Assembly (NCBI GenBank): GCA_017621885.1
Contig: JAGASD010000004.1
Coordinates: 1 to 64,000, forward strand
DNA length: 64,000 nt
Reading direction: 5' to 3'
Origin: Clostridia bacterium
GTDB taxonomy: Bacteria; Bacillota; Clostridia; Oscillospirales; Acutalibacteraceae
The position numbers were made by a program, and so were the translations under genes. The notes under the pieces were generated by a model. That model was given only the letters and a program-made list of their open reading frames with translations, was not told where the DNA came from and ran no database searches. Positions 26,545 through 35,984 of the stretch are shown in pieces; within the stretch, counting starts at the first letter, position 1, and each line of letters starts with the position of its first letter.

Positions 26545-26976
26545 ATGAAAAGAATTTTAACTTACGGTACATTTGATTTGCTCCATTACGGTCACATCCG
26601 TATTCTTCAGCGCGCAAAAGAAATGGGCGATTATCTTGTGGTTGCTCTTTCAACTGATGAATTTAATGCAACAAAGGGCAAAAAAGCTTATCACAGCTAT
26701 GAAACCCGTAAAAAAATGCTTGAAGCAATCAGATACGTTGACCTTGTTATTCCTGAAAACAACTGGGAACAGAAGGTTCAGGACATTAAAGACTATAAAA
26801 TTGATGTTTGCGTAATGGGTTCAGACTGGGCAGGCAGCGATAAATTCGACTATCTTAAAGAATACTGTGACGTTGTTTTCCTCGAAAGAACACCCGGTGT
26901 TTCAACAACCCAGATTAAAAACGACCTTCAGCTTCAGGAGACAGTTGACGGTGTTGACCAGGTTCCTCGTACTTAA
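26545..26976 (+). CDS. tagD: Glycerol-3-phosphate cytidylyltransferase
   Basis: 143-residue nucleotidyltransferase making CDP-glycerol from CTP and glycerol-3-phosphate. The HxGH motif (HYGH within TFDLLHYGHIRIL) and the RTxGVSTT motif (RTPGVSTTQI) define the TagD family. It is flanked on both sides by glycerophosphotransferases that would use its product. Six bases after the previous gene. Confidence 0.95.
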   Translation: MKRILTYGTFDLLHYGHIRILQRAKEMGDYLVVALSTDEFNATKGKKAYHSYETRKKMLEAIRYVDLVIPENNWEQKVQDIKDYKIDVCVMGSDWAGSDKFDYLKEYCDVVFLERTPGVSTTQIKNDLQLQETVDGVDQVPRT

Positions 26977-27027
26977 TTTTTCGTCGGTGCAAAACCGATT
27001 CAGTTTTGTTAAGAAAGAGGATTTAAA

Positions 27028-30000
27028 ATGTTCAACAGATATTTGAACAAAATAAAAAAGGCAGTAAATGGCAGTAAGTTCGATTATATCGCTTACTGCG
27101 ATTTGCCTATTGAGGAGAAAACTGTTCTTTTAGAGGGCGGGCAAGGCTCCAACATAAACGGTAATGCTTTTGCAATGCTCAAAGAGCTTTGTAATAATCC
27201 CCGTTGGTCCGATTACAGCCCTGTTTTTGTGGTAACTGATAAAACCCTTGAAAAGGCAAAAAACAGGCTCTCTTTTTACGGCTTTAAGAATGTCACATTG
27301 GTTGTGCGTGATTCAAAAAACTATTGCAGATATCTTGCCACCGCAAGGTATCTTATTACCGATAACACCTTTCCGCCTTATTTTAATAAGCGGGAGGGTC
27401 AGATTTATTTGAACACGTGGCACGGCACACCCTTGAAAACCTTGGGTAAAGCAAACAAATCAAGTCTTGCATCTCTCGCCAACGTGCAGAAAAATTATCT
27501 GATGAGTGATTATGCGCTCTTTCCGAATGAGTTTACCCGTCGGGTGTTTATGGAGGATTATGATTTAGCACCTTTGTTCAATAACGTAAGCTTTATCGGC
27601 AATTATCCCCGAAACTACATTTTTTACGATTCGGCAGCAGGGGACAGGTTGAAAGCAAAAATGGGCTGTGAAGACAAAACAGTTTTTGCATATATGCCCA
27701 CCTGGCGCGATGCTGATACAAAAGCTCAAAAGCAGAAGCAGATTGATAAAACCTATGAAATATTAAAGGCTTTTGATGAAAAGCTTTCTGATGATACCGT
27801 GCTTTTAGTGAATCTTCATTTTCTTTTAGCGTCGGAAATTAATTGTGATGAGTTTAAGCATATCAGTTATTTCTCATCTGATTATGATACTTATGAAATC
27901 TTAAATGCTTGTGACGGACTTGTAACTGATTATTCCAGTGTGTTTTTTGATTTTGCGGTTTCGGGTAAAAAGATAATTCTTTTTGCTTACGATAAAGCGG
28001 ATTATCTGTCAACACGCGGTATATATATAAATTTTGAGAGTCTTCCTTTCCCCATCGTTGAAGATGTTGACAGCGTTATAGAGCTTATGGGCAGTGATAT
28101 TTCCGTGCCCTCTGAATTTATATCCGAATATTGCTCAAACGGTTCGGTTAACAGCTGCGAAAAAATCTTTTCACTTATGGTTACGGGTGAAAGTGATGCT
28201 TTTGAATTGAAAAAGCACACTCAAAGTGAAAAGCTCTGTATTTTGTATGCAGGCAATCTTGTGCCGTCCTCTTACCGAGCGTTAAAAGCGTATACGGACG
28301 ACAACCCTGAATATAATTATATAATAACGTACCGACGCGCAATATCTCCGGTAAACAAAGCAAAATTTGACAGCTTAGTGGGAGATGCAAATATCTACGG
28401 CTTGTTGACAGCGTATCAGTATACTCTGAAAGAGATTTTACGCTATGGCATCGCTTGTCTTACAGGTAGGTTCAAAAACAAAGAATTAAAGACGTTCTTC
28501 AAACGGGAAAGAAAGCGTCATTTTCCGTATATTAAGCCCTGTAAGGTTGTTGATTTTTCTCGCAACAGCGGATTTATGGCAGGTATTCTTTCTGCCTTCG
28601 AATGTGAAAAAGAGTATGTGAAGCACAGCGTGTTCTGCGGCGGTAAAAAAAGCAAAAAGGCAATTACTCTTGAAAAGAAATTCGGTTTTGATTGTGCGGA
28701 TAATAAAACTGCAGAAGAAAATGCAGTTTTCAATTTAGAGAATGCTGCAGAAAAAATCGAGGTTTTGAGCAGTTATTCTGCTATGAAAAACAAATTACCC
28801 TTGTATTTTAATTGGGGTAACAAAATGAGAATAATTTCTCTTTTTGATTTTAAATCCCCTGTGAAAACCGACTTGAATGATTTGTATGTCACTATAAGCG
28901 GTAATGAATACAAACCGCGTTTTTACGCGAAAAAGAAAGAATCAAGGCACCACAAGGGCATTTATTCTTTGACTGTACCGGTCGAAGATATGATTAACAA
29001 CGCCGCAAAAGAAAATGTGTGTATGTGCTACGACTTTCAAGGTGAAAGGGTTTCCTGCGTGATGAAATATTTTTCACTCATAGGCAATCTTTTTATAGGC
29101 TTGAGAGGACCTATGAACGTTCATAAAGAAACGAATACCGTTGCACTTTTCAGGCAAACTCAGAATAATCAAATGATTGTTTATACCCGCTCGAGAAACG
29201 TAACGGATAAAATTTTTGAACGCTTCAAGCAGACTGCGGCATTTGTCTTATCATTCTTGTGGCACACAAAAAAAGCGAAAAAGCTTGTTCTTCTTTTTGA
29301 GAAAAATTCCTCAAAATATGAAGAAAGTGCAAGCGTCCTTTATGAAAAGCTTATTGATGAAGGGTATAATAACGCGTATTTTATTGTTGATAAAAACTAC
29401 ACATTCTTAGACAGTATCCCTGAAAACTACCGAAAGAATATTATTTATAAATACACATTTAAGCACTATCTTTATTTCTTTAAAGCAAATACGTTTATCG
29501 GCACAGAGGCAATTGCGCATTCATTTGACCTGAAAACCTGCAACCTGTTACCGCTGTTCAAGATTTCACGCAAAAATCTGAACTACGTGTTTTTGCAGCA
29601 CGGCGTAATGTATATGGTTTCCCTCGATTCAGAGTCAAGAGAAATGTTCAAAAGAAAAGAGCTTACGGGTAAGTACAGAGTTATTGTTTCTTCAAAGGCT
29701 GAAAGCGACCATTTCACAACACTCGGCAGACACTTGGAAGAGGATATTTATATCTCCGGTCTTCCTAAGTTTGACAGAAATATTCTGAACGATGATGCGG
29801 ATAAGATTGTTATTATGCCAACCTGGCGCCCTTGGGAAATAAATACAGCTCGTTCCGATTTCTCGGAAACTCCGTATTTTAAGATGCTGATGAAGCTTTA
29901 TAAAAATGTTCCGGATGAACTTAAAGATAAAGTTATAATTCTTCCGCATCCGCTTATTGTGAATGAGCTTTCAAAGGCATCACCCGACGTTACGGATAAG

Positions 30001-30357
30001 ATTGTTACAAATGTCCGTTACGATGATGTCCTTAAAACTGCAAAGCTTCTGATAACCGATTATTCCTCAATAGCCTATGACAGCTTTTACAGAGGCTCAA
30101 ACGTCATTTTCTATTGGGAAGAAAAGGATTATTGTATGGCACAGTACGGACCTTCAACAAAGCTTATGCTTAATGAAGAGAACGTTTACGGCGATTTCTT
30201 CTATAATGAAGAAGGCCTTTCAGATGCAATATTGAGAAATTACAATAACCCTCAGACAGATGAATACAAAAGAAGGTATTCAAAGCTTGTTGATTATCAC
30301 GACGGTAAGAATACAGAACGTCTTATCGGATTTTTGAAAAAAGACGGAATAATTTAA
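27028..30357 (+). CDS. Two-domain CDP-glycerol glycerophosphotransferase
   Basis: Very long (1109 residues) protein with two glycerophosphotransferase modules. The first (about residues 25-380) has NTWHGTPLKTLG, MPTWRDAD, LVNLHF and VTDYSSVFFDFAVSGK. The second (about 790-1105) has FLQHGVMYMV, LPKFDRN, MPTWRPWE, LPHPLI and ITDYSSIAYDSFYRGS. The middle (about 390-740) has no recognised fold. This resembles a fused primase/polymerase pair for a glycerol-phosphate chain, but it could also build a repeating capsule-like polymer. AAGAAAGAGG precedes the ATG. A strong terminator follows. No sugar transferase or export genes are in this cluster. Confidence 0.9.
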   Translation: MFNRYLNKIKKAVNGSKFDYIAYCDLPIEEKTVLLEGGQGSNINGNAFAMLKELCNNPRWSDYSPVFVVTDKTLEKAKNRLSFYGFKNVTLVVRDSKNYCRYLATARYLITDNTFPPYFNKREGQIYLNTWHGTPLKTLGKANKSSLASLANVQKNYLMSDYALFPNEFTRRVFMEDYDLAPLFNNVSFIGNYPRNYIFYDSAAGDRLKAKMGCEDKTVFAYMPTWRDADTKAQKQKQIDKTYEILKAFDEKLSDDTVLLVNLHFLLASEINCDEFKHISYFSSDYDTYEILNACDGLVTDYSSVFFDFAVSGKKIILFAYDKADYLSTRGIYINFESLPFPIVEDVDSVIELMGSDISVPSEFISEYCSNGSVNSCEKIFSLMVTGESDAFELKKHTQSEKLCILYAGNLVPSSYRALKAYTDDNPEYNYIITYRRAISPVNKAKFDSLVGDANIYGLLTAYQYTLKEILRYGIACLTGRFKNKELKTFFKRERKRHFPYIKPCKVVDFSRNSGFMAGILSAFECEKEYVKHSVFCGGKKSKKAITLEKKFGFDCADNKTAEENAVFNLENAAEKIEVLSSYSAMKNKLPLYFNWGNKMRIISLFDFKSPVKTDLNDLYVTISGNEYKPRFYAKKKESRHHKGIYSLTVPVEDMINNAAKENVCMCYDFQGERVSCVMKYFSLIGNLFIGLRGPMNVHKETNTVALFRQTQNNQMIVYTRSRNVTDKIFERFKQTAAFVLSFLWHTKKAKKLVLLFEKNSSKYEESASVLYEKLIDEGYNNAYFIVDKNYTFLDSIPENYRKNIIYKYTFKHYLYFFKANTFIGTEAIAHSFDLKTCNLLPLFKISRKNLNYVFLQHGVMYMVSLDSESREMFKRKELTGKYRVIVSSKAESDHFTTLGRHLEEDIYISGLPKFDRNILNDDADKIVIMPTWRPWEINTARSDFSETPYFKMLMKLYKNVPDELKDKVIILPHPLIVNELSKASPDVTDKIVTNVRYDDVLKTAKLLITDYSSIAYDSFYRGSNVIFYWEEKDYCMAQYGPSTKLMLNEENVYGDFFYNEEGLSDAILRNYNNPQTDEYKRRYSKLVDYHDGKNTERLIGFLKKDGII

Positions 30358-30373
30358 TGTTTTTTATTTTATT

Positions 30374-30405
30374 GAGTCGGCACTTTTGGTGTCGGCTCTT
30401 TTTTT
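30374..30405 (+). terminator. Terminator of the CDP-glycerol gene cluster
   Basis: GAGTCGGCAC (30374-30383) pairs with GTGTCGGCTC (30389-30398), with two G-T pairs, then TTTTTTT. Confidence 0.85.
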
Positions 30406-30459
30406 CGACGCTTTTTTTATCCGGTTAAAGTTATATTAGATAAAAAAGGAGGAATGAAA

Positions 30460-30783
30460 ATGTCTGTTACAATAAAAAACAAAAGCACCGTTATTTATGC
30501 TTTTATAAAGGGTGAGATTGATCACCATTCCGCACCCGAAATAAGGGAGAACATTGATGATGCAATACTTCTTTATGAAAACGCAAAGCTTGTGGTGCTC
30601 GATTTCGGCGGAGTCACTTTTATGGATAGCTCGGGTGTGGGTCTTGTGATGGGACGGTATCGCCTTGCTTCACAACAAGGCAAAAAAATAAGGGTGGACA
30701 ACCTCAGTGACAGAGATTTCAGAATTATGAAAATGTCGGGAATCCCCAAGCTTGCAGAAATTAATAAAAGAAACGAGGAATAA
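30460..30783 (+). CDS. spoIIAA: Anti-sigma-F factor antagonist SpoIIAA
   Basis: 107-residue STAS-domain protein that frees sigma-F by binding SpoIIAB. The phosphorylated serine lies in the conserved FMDSSGVGLVMGRY. The ATG at 30460 has GGAGG seven bases upstream; the ATG six bases earlier abuts GGAGG. First gene of the spoIIA operon. A Spo0A-box-like TTCGACG (30404-30410, one mismatch) lies upstream in the preceding terminator tail; no clear sigma-H promoter could be read. Confidence 0.95.
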   Translation: MSVTIKNKSTVIYAFIKGEIDHHSAPEIRENIDDAILLYENAKLVVLDFGGVTFMDSSGVGLVMGRYRLASQQGKKIRVDNLSDRDFRIMKMSGIPKLAEINKRNEE

Positions 30784-30785
30784 TT

Positions 30786-31223
30786 ATGAGGAAAATAAAC
30801 GAACTTAAACTGATTTTTGACAGTAAATCAATAAATGAGAGCTTTTCACGTATGGCGGTTTCTGCTTTTGCCGCCCAGCTTGATATGAGTGTGGAAGAGC
30901 TGGGTGATATAAAAACAGTTGTAAGTGAGGCTGTAACAAATTGTATAGTCCACGCTTACCGTGACACAATCGGGAAAATTTACATAACCTGCACCGTTTT
31001 TGAAGAGGGCGTTGTGCGTATATCGGTAAGGGACAAGGGGTGCGGAATCGATGATATAAAAAAAGCTCGCGAACCCCTTTACACAAGTCTTGGGGGGGAA
31101 CGCTCGGGGCTCGGATTTTCTGTTATGGAAAGCTTTTCGGACAGCCTTCGCGTAAGGTCTAAGGTCGGTGTCGGCACGACTGTAACCATTGAGAAAAAGC
31201 TGAAGGGAAAAACCAATGACTGA
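30786..31223 (+). CDS. spoIIAB: Anti-sigma-F factor / serine kinase SpoIIAB
   Basis: 145-residue GHKL (Bergerat fold) kinase that holds sigma-F inactive and phosphorylates SpoIIAA. The N box SEAVTNCIVHAYR, G1 box RDKGCGIDD and G2-like GGERSGLGFSVM are present. Starts two bases after spoIIAA and overlaps sigF by eight bases. Confidence 0.96.
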   Translation: MRKINELKLIFDSKSINESFSRMAVSAFAAQLDMSVEELGDIKTVVSEAVTNCIVHAYRDTIGKIYITCTVFEEGVVRISVRDKGCGIDDIKKAREPLYTSLGGERSGLGFSVMESFSDSLRVRSKVGVGTTVTIEKKLKGKTND

Positions 31224-31872
31224 GCGTGACAAAATGATTGAAGGTAACATCGGTCTTGTGCACTCCTGCGCCCGTAAATTTATGAACAGAGGTGTGGATT
31301 ACGATGATTTGTTTCAGGCAGGGTGCATAGGTCTTGTGAAGGCTGTTGACGGGTATGATGAAAGTCTGGGCTTCGTTTTTTCTACCTATGCCGTGCCCGC
31401 AATCTTAGGTGAAATAAAAAGGATTTTTCGCGACGGGGGAGCGGTTAAGGTGAGCCGAAGCATAAAAGAACAAGCCCGTGATTTGTATATGAAAAAAGAA
31501 AAATTCACAGACGAAAAAGGCTATGAGCCGACTGTTACTGAGTTAGCGGAATATACGGGGCTCAGCGTTTATGAAACGGGTCATCTGCTCCTTGTGAATC
31601 AGCCGGTGGTATCCCTTACGGTTTTTGAAGAAGCTTCGGATAAGCAGTACGATATTCCCGTTCATGGGGAGGAAGAGAAAATAGCAGAGAAAATATGCCT
31701 GGATGAATGCTTGGCTTCTCTCAGCGAGAATGACAGAAAGATAATAAATCTCAGGTATTTTCAATCACAGACACAAAGTGCCGTTGCCAGGAAATTGGGG
31801 ATGACCCAGGTTCAGGTTTCACGCAGGGAAAAGAAAATTCTTAAAGAAATACGTGAAAAAATGACGGTTTAA
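31216..31872 (+). CDS. sigF: RNA polymerase sporulation sigma factor sigma-F
   Basis: 218-residue sigma-70 family factor that starts the forespore programme. Region 2 (YDDLFQAGCIGLVKAVDGYD, then FSTYAVPAILGEIKRIFRD) and region 4 helix-turn-helix (QTQSAVARKLGMTQVQVSRREKKIL) are clear, with region 3 between. The gene order spoIIAA-spoIIAB-sigF is conserved in endospore formers. No spoVA genes follow; the next gene is pgk from its own promoter. Confidence 0.96.
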   Translation: MTERDKMIEGNIGLVHSCARKFMNRGVDYDDLFQAGCIGLVKAVDGYDESLGFVFSTYAVPAILGEIKRIFRDGGAVKVSRSIKEQARDLYMKKEKFTDEKGYEPTVTELAEYTGLSVYETGHLLLVNQPVVSLTVFEEASDKQYDIPVHGEEEKIAEKICLDECLASLSENDRKIINLRYFQSQTQSAVARKLGMTQVQVSRREKKILKEIREKMTV

Positions 31873-31948
31873 AGTAAATCGACAAAAAACATCAGCGGAA
31901 TTGCCAAAAGAATGTTAAAAATGATAGTCTTAAAAGTGGTAAATATAC

Positions 31949-31977
31949 TTGAAAAAAATTTAAGGTTGTTATAAAAT
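31949..31977 (+). promoter_or_regulatory. Promoter of the pgk cluster
   Basis: TTGAAA (31949-31954), 17 bases, TAAAAT (31972-31977), about 40 bases before the pgk start. Confidence 0.65.
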
Positions 31978-32018
31978 ATATTCGGTAAAAAATTAACAAA
32001 CACAAAGGAGTTATTATC

Positions 32019-33230
32019 ATGGGTCTTTTAAACAAAAAAACTGTTGATGATATCAACGCAAAAGGCAAAAAGGTTCTCGTTCGTTGCGATTTCAATGTTC
32101 CTCTCAAGGATGGCGTTATCACAGACGAAAATCGTATTACAGCGGCACTCCCCACAATCAAAAAGCTCATTGCTGACGGTGCACAGGTTATTCTCTGCTC
32201 ACACCTCGGTAAAGTTAAAAACGGCCCGAACGAGAAGGAATCTCTTGCTCCCGTAGCAAAAAGACTTACAGAAGTTCTCGGTCAGGATGTTGTTTTCGCT
32301 GCTGACGACGTTGTTGTTGGCGAAAATGCAAAAAAGGCTGTTGCAGAAATGAAAGACGGCGATGTTGTTCTTCTTCAGAATACCCGCTTCCGTCCCGAAG
32401 AAACAAAGAACGGCGAAGCATTCTCAAAAGAACTTGCTTCTCTTTGCGATATTTACGTAAACGATGCTTTCGGTGCTGCTCACAGAGCACACTGTTCAAC
32501 AGTTGGTGTTGCTTCATTTGTTGAAGAAGCTGCTGTTGGTTACCTTATGGGTAAAGAGCTCAAATATCTCGGTAACGCTGTTGAAGCTCCTCAGAGACCT
32601 TTTGTTACAATCCTTGGCGGTGCAAAGGTTGCAGATAAACTCAACGTTATCGAAAACCTTCTTAACAAGGCTGATACACTTATCATCGGCGGCGGTATGG
32701 CTTACACATTCCTTGCAGCAAAGGGCTACAGCGTAGGTACATCTCTTCTTGATGAAACAAAGATTGACTACTGCAAGGATATGCTCGCAAAGGCAGAGGA
32801 AAAAGGCGTTAAGATTCTTCTTCCCATTGATGTTACAATCACAAAGGCTTTCCCCGATCCCATCGATGCTGAAATCGAAGTTCAGGTTTGCGATGCAGAC
32901 AAAATTCCTGCAGATATGATGAGCCTTGACATCGGTCCCAAAACAGCAGAGCTTTATGCAGAGGCTGTTAAATCAGCAAAAACTGTTGTTTGGAACGGAC
33001 CTATGGGCGTTTTCGAGAACCCCATCCTTGCAAAAGGTACAATCGCAGTTGCTGAATCACTCGCTGAAACAGATGCTACAACAATCATCGGCGGCGGCGA
33101 CTCTGCAGCAGCAGTTAACACACTCGGTTTCGGTGCAAAGATGACTCACATCTCAACAGGTGGCGGTGCATCTCTTGAGTTCCTTGAGGGTAAAGCTCTC
33201 CCCGGCATCGAAGCAGTAAACGATAAATAA
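32019..33230 (+). CDS. pgk: Phosphoglycerate kinase
   Basis: 403-residue glycolytic kinase transferring phosphate from 1,3-bisphosphoglycerate to ADP. N-domain RCDFNVPL, substrate-binding NTRFRPEE, and C-domain nucleotide loop GGGDSAAAV with [13 protein letters not shown] are intact. AAAGGAG precedes the ATG. Highly biased codon use points to strong expression. Followed after 294 bases of repeats by tpiA. Confidence 0.98.
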   Translation: MGLLNKKTVDDINAKGKKVLVRCDFNVPLKDGVITDENRITAALPTIKKLIADGAQVILCSHLGKVKNGPNEKESLAPVAKRLTEVLGQDVVFAADDVVVGENAKKAVAEMKDGDVVLLQNTRFRPEETKNGEAFSKELASLCDIYVNDAFGAAHRAHCSTVGVASFVEEAAVGYLMGKELKYLGNAVEAPQRPFVTILGGAKVADKLNVIENLLNKADTLIIGGGMAYTFLAAKGYSVGTSLLDETKIDYCKDMLAKAEEKGVKILLPIDVTITKAFPDPIDAEIEVQVCDADKIPADMMSLDIGPKTAELYAEAVKSAKTVVWNGPMGVFENPILAKGTIAVAESLAETDATTIIGGGDSAAAVNTLGFGAKMTHISTGGGASLEFLEGKALPGIEAVNDK

Positions 33231-33247
33231 TATAGCACGCACATTCG

Positions 33248-33302
33248 ACATTTTTCTGCCCGTTCGGAGTATCTATATACACCTTCGGGGCGGAGAAAAT
33301 GC
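33248..33302 (+). repeat. Imperfect hairpin after pgk
   Basis: CATTTTTCTGCCCG (33249-33262) faces CGGGGCGGAGAAAATG (33286-33301), imperfectly complementary, with a loop containing TTCGGAG and CCTTCGG. A further inverted pair, CACTCTA (33315-33321) and TAGAGTG (33348-33354), follows. No T run, so it is not a standard terminator; it may be part of a repeat element or an mRNA stabiliser. Confidence 0.45.
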
Positions 33303-33367
33303 CAACTGCACGCACTCTATTATTTATCACTTCTCAGATGGTTTGTGTAGAGTGTGAATCCCAAGCT

Positions 33368-33504
33368 CGCGTATCTTGATACGCTTCGGGGTTGCTAACG
33401 AATGCAAAATTCAAAATGCAAAATGCAAAATTTCGGAACTGCGTTAGCCAATTATAATCGGCTTCGCCCCAAAATTCCTAATTCCTCATTCCTAATTCCT
33501 AATT
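33368..33504 (-). repeat. Repeat family R2, copy 2 (minus orientation), before tpiA
   Basis: Contains tandem TGCAAAA/TTCAAAA heptamers (about 33402-33432), inverted GCTAACG (33394-33400) and CGTTAGC (33442-33448), GGCTTCGCCCC, and tandem ATTCCTAATTCCTCATTCC (33474-33504). In reverse complement the order TTAGGAATTAGGAATGAGG, GGGGCG, GATTATA, TTCCGAA matches copy 3 at 35985-36106. It ends just before the tpiA ribosome site. Confidence 0.7.
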
Positions 33505-33524
33505 AAAGAAAGGTTGATTCTTTT

Positions 33525-34292
33525 ATGGATAAATCACTTCGTAAAGCAGTTATCGCAGGTAACTGGAAAATGAATAAAACTCCCGCAGAAGCAAAGGCTA
33601 TTATTGAAGAAATGAAGCCCCTCGTTGCTGATGCTGATTGTGACGTAGTTCTCTGCGTTCCTTATATCGACATCTTTGCTGCACAGGAAGCTGCTGCAGG
33701 CTCAAACATCAAAATCGGCGCTGAAAACTGCCATTGGGCTGCAAGCGGTGCTTTCACAGGTGAAGTTTCTGCTCCCATGCTCAAAGAAATCGGTGTTGAA
33801 TACGTAATCATCGGTCACTCTGAAAGAAGACAGTATTTCGGTGAAACTGACGTAACTGTTAATCAGCGTGTACGTGCAGCTCTTGACAGCGGTCTTACAG
33901 TTATTCTTTGCGTTGGCGAGCTTCTTGACGAACGCAAACAGAACGTAACAATGGAAGTTGTTCGTTCACAGACTAAGATTGCTCTTCAGGGTGTTTCTGC
34001 TGATGAGCTTGATAGAATTATCATCGCTTACGAACCCGTTTGGGCTATCGGTACGGGCGAAACTGCAACTGCAGAGCAGGCAAACGAGGTTAACCACGCA
34101 ATCCGTGAGGTTCTTGGCGAAATCTATTGCCCCAAATGTGCAAGCCGTGTTACAATTCAGTACGGCGGTTCGATGAATGCAGGTAACGCAGCAGAGCTTC
34201 TTGCTCAGGAGGATGTTGACGGCGGTCTTATCGGCGGTGCATCTCTTAAAGCTCAGGATTTCTCTGTTATCGTTAAAGCAGCTTCTGTTTAA
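33525..34292 (+). CDS. tpiA: Triose-phosphate isomerase
   Basis: 255-residue TIM barrel interconverting dihydroxyacetone phosphate and glyceraldehyde-3-phosphate. AGNWKMNKT carries the catalytic lysine, HSERRQYFGE the histidine and AYEPVWAIGTG the catalytic glutamate and loop 6. GAAAGG precedes the ATG, and repeat R2 lies immediately upstream. No promoter was recognised in the gap after pgk, so it is probably co-transcribed. Confidence 0.98.
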   Translation: MDKSLRKAVIAGNWKMNKTPAEAKAIIEEMKPLVADADCDVVLCVPYIDIFAAQEAAAGSNIKIGAENCHWAASGAFTGEVSAPMLKEIGVEYVIIGHSERRQYFGETDVTVNQRVRAALDSGLTVILCVGELLDERKQNVTMEVVRSQTKIALQGVSADELDRIIIAYEPVWAIGTGETATAEQANEVNHAIREVLGEIYCPKCASRVTIQYGGSMNAGNAAELLAQEDVDGGLIGGASLKAQDFSVIVKAASV

Positions 34293-34352
34293 TTATTAAT
34301 AATTACGGGCAGACAAACAGTCTGCCCTAAATTTCTGTAAGGAGAAAAAATT

Positions 34353-35924
34353 ATGTCTGAAAAAGTACTTCTCGTCGTAATGGACGGTATCGGATATTCA
34401 AAAACAGGCTTGGGTGATGCAGTTGCACTTGCAAACACACCTGTTCTTGACAAGCTTCTCAAAGAATGCCCCAACGTTCGCCTTAAAGCTCACGGCTCAG
34501 CAGTAGGTCTTCCCTCTGATGATGATATGGGTAACAGCGAGGTTGGTCACAACGCACTTGGCTGCGGCCAGATTTATTCACAGGGCGCAAAGCTTGTTAA
34601 TGAATCAATCGAATCAGGTAAAATCTACGCTTCAACCGCTTGGAAAGAGGTTGCAGGCAACTGTGTTGAAAAATCATCAACACTTCATTTCATCGGTCTT
34701 CTTTCCGATGGTAACGTTCATTCAAACATTTCACATCTTATTGAGATGGTTAAAAAGGCAAAGGCAGAGGGCGTAAAGAACGTTCGCGCTCACATCCTTC
34801 TTGACGGTCGTGACGTTCCTGCAACGTCAGGTCTTGTTTACGTTGAACAGCTTGAAAATGCTTTTGCTGAGCTTAATGACGATACCTTCTGCGGTAAAAT
34901 CGCATCAGGCGGCGGCAGAATGGTTGTTACAATGGACCGTTACCAGGCTAACTGGAATATGGTTAAAATCGGTTGGGATACTCACGTAAAGGGTATCGGC
35001 AGACAGTTTGCAACAGCAACTGAAGCAATTGAAACATACCGTGCTGAAAATGACGGTATCATTGACCAGGATCTTCCTCCCTTCGTTATTGCAGAAAACG
35101 GTGAACCCGTTGGCACAATCAACGACGGTGACAGCGTTGTTCTCTTCAACTTCCGTGGTGACCGTGCTATCGAGCTCAGTATGGCTTTTGATAACGATGA
35201 ATTTACATTCTTTGACAGAGGCGCAAAGCCCGACGTTGTTTATGCAGGTATGCTTCAGTATGACGGTGACCTCAAGCTCCCCGAAAGATATCTTGTTAAT
35301 CCCCCCGAAATCAAGGATACTCTTTCAGAGCTCCTTGTTGCTCAGGGCATGAATCAGTTTGCTGTTTCCGAAACTCAGAAATACGGCCACGTAACATATT
35401 TCTGGAACGGTAATAAGAGTGATAAATTTTCTGAAGAGCTTGAAACATATATGGAAATTCCCTCAGACAAGGTTTCATTTGACGAAAGACCCTGGATGAA
35501 ATCTGCAGAGGTTACAGATGCAGTTATTGAGGCTATGGAAAGCGGTAAATATGACTTCATCCGTTGCAACTATCCCAACGGTGATATGGTTGGCCACACA
35601 GGTAACCTTGATGCAACAATTACTGCTGTTGAAGCAGTTGACCTTGGCCTTGCAAGAGTTCTCAAGGTTGCCGACAAATGCGGTGTAACTGTTCTTATTA
35701 CTGCTGACCACGGTAACGCAGACGAAATGCTTGAAAAGAACAAGAAGGGTGCAGTTGCTGTAAGAACAGCTCACTCTCTCAACGAAGTTCCTTTCATCAT
35801 TTACAGCAAAAATGCTTACGAGGTTAAGGAAGGCAGCTTCGGTCTTGCAAACGTTGCTCCCACGGTTGCTAAAGTATTCGGTCTCGAGCCCTTTGCAAGC
35901 TGGGAAGAATCAATTATTAAATAA
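34353..35924 (+). CDS. gpmI: 2,3-bisphosphoglycerate-independent phosphoglycerate mutase
   Basis: 523-residue manganese-dependent mutase interconverting 3- and 2-phosphoglycerate. Alkaline-phosphatase-like domain with the serine nucleophile in MGNSEVGH, transferase domain with LLDGRDVPATSG, and late metal ligands in NYPNGDMVGHTG and LITADHGNADEM. AAGGAG precedes the ATG. Last of the pgk-tpiA-gpmI unit; enolase is not adjacent. Confidence 0.98.
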   Translation: MSEKVLLVVMDGIGYSKTGLGDAVALANTPVLDKLLKECPNVRLKAHGSAVGLPSDDDMGNSEVGHNALGCGQIYSQGAKLVNESIESGKIYASTAWKEVAGNCVEKSSTLHFIGLLSDGNVHSNISHLIEMVKKAKAEGVKNVRAHILLDGRDVPATSGLVYVEQLENAFAELNDDTFCGKIASGGGRMVVTMDRYQANWNMVKIGWDTHVKGIGRQFATATEAIETYRAENDGIIDQDLPPFVIAENGEPVGTINDGDSVVLFNFRGDRAIELSMAFDNDEFTFFDRGAKPDVVYAGMLQYDGDLKLPERYLVNPPEIKDTLSELLVAQGMNQFAVSETQKYGHVTYFWNGNKSDKFSEELETYMEIPSDKVSFDERPWMKSAEVTDAVIEAMESGKYDFIRCNYPNGDMVGHTGNLDATITAVEAVDLGLARVLKVADKCGVTVLITADHGNADEMLEKNKKGAVAVRTAHSLNEVPFIIYSKNAYEVKEGSFGLANVAPTVAKVFGLEPFASWEESIIK

Positions 35925-35942
35925 ATGATTTTATAAAAATTT

Positions 35943-35982
35943 AACTCCGCTCATTACAATTTTGTAGTGAGTGGAGTTTTTT
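35943..35982 (+). terminator. Terminator of the pgk-tpiA-gpmI unit
   Basis: AACTCCGCTCATTAC (35943-35957) pairs with GTAGTGAGTGGAGTT (35964-35978) with two G-T pairs, then TTTTTTC. Confidence 0.88.
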
Positions 35983-35984
35983 CG

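Noticed and set aside
30404..30410. TTCGACG before spoIIAA as a Spo0A box
   Set aside because: One mismatch to a seven-base core is expected often by chance, and no matching sigma-H promoter was seen; kept only as a remark.
32044..33144. Alternative open frames within pgk, and similarly in gpmI and the GGGtGRT gene
   Set aside because: The strong codon bias of highly expressed genes removes stops from other frames; no independent start signals.
33402..33504. Possible CRISPR array because of short tandem units
   Set aside because: Units are 7-12 bases, contiguous and imperfect, without spacers or cas genes.
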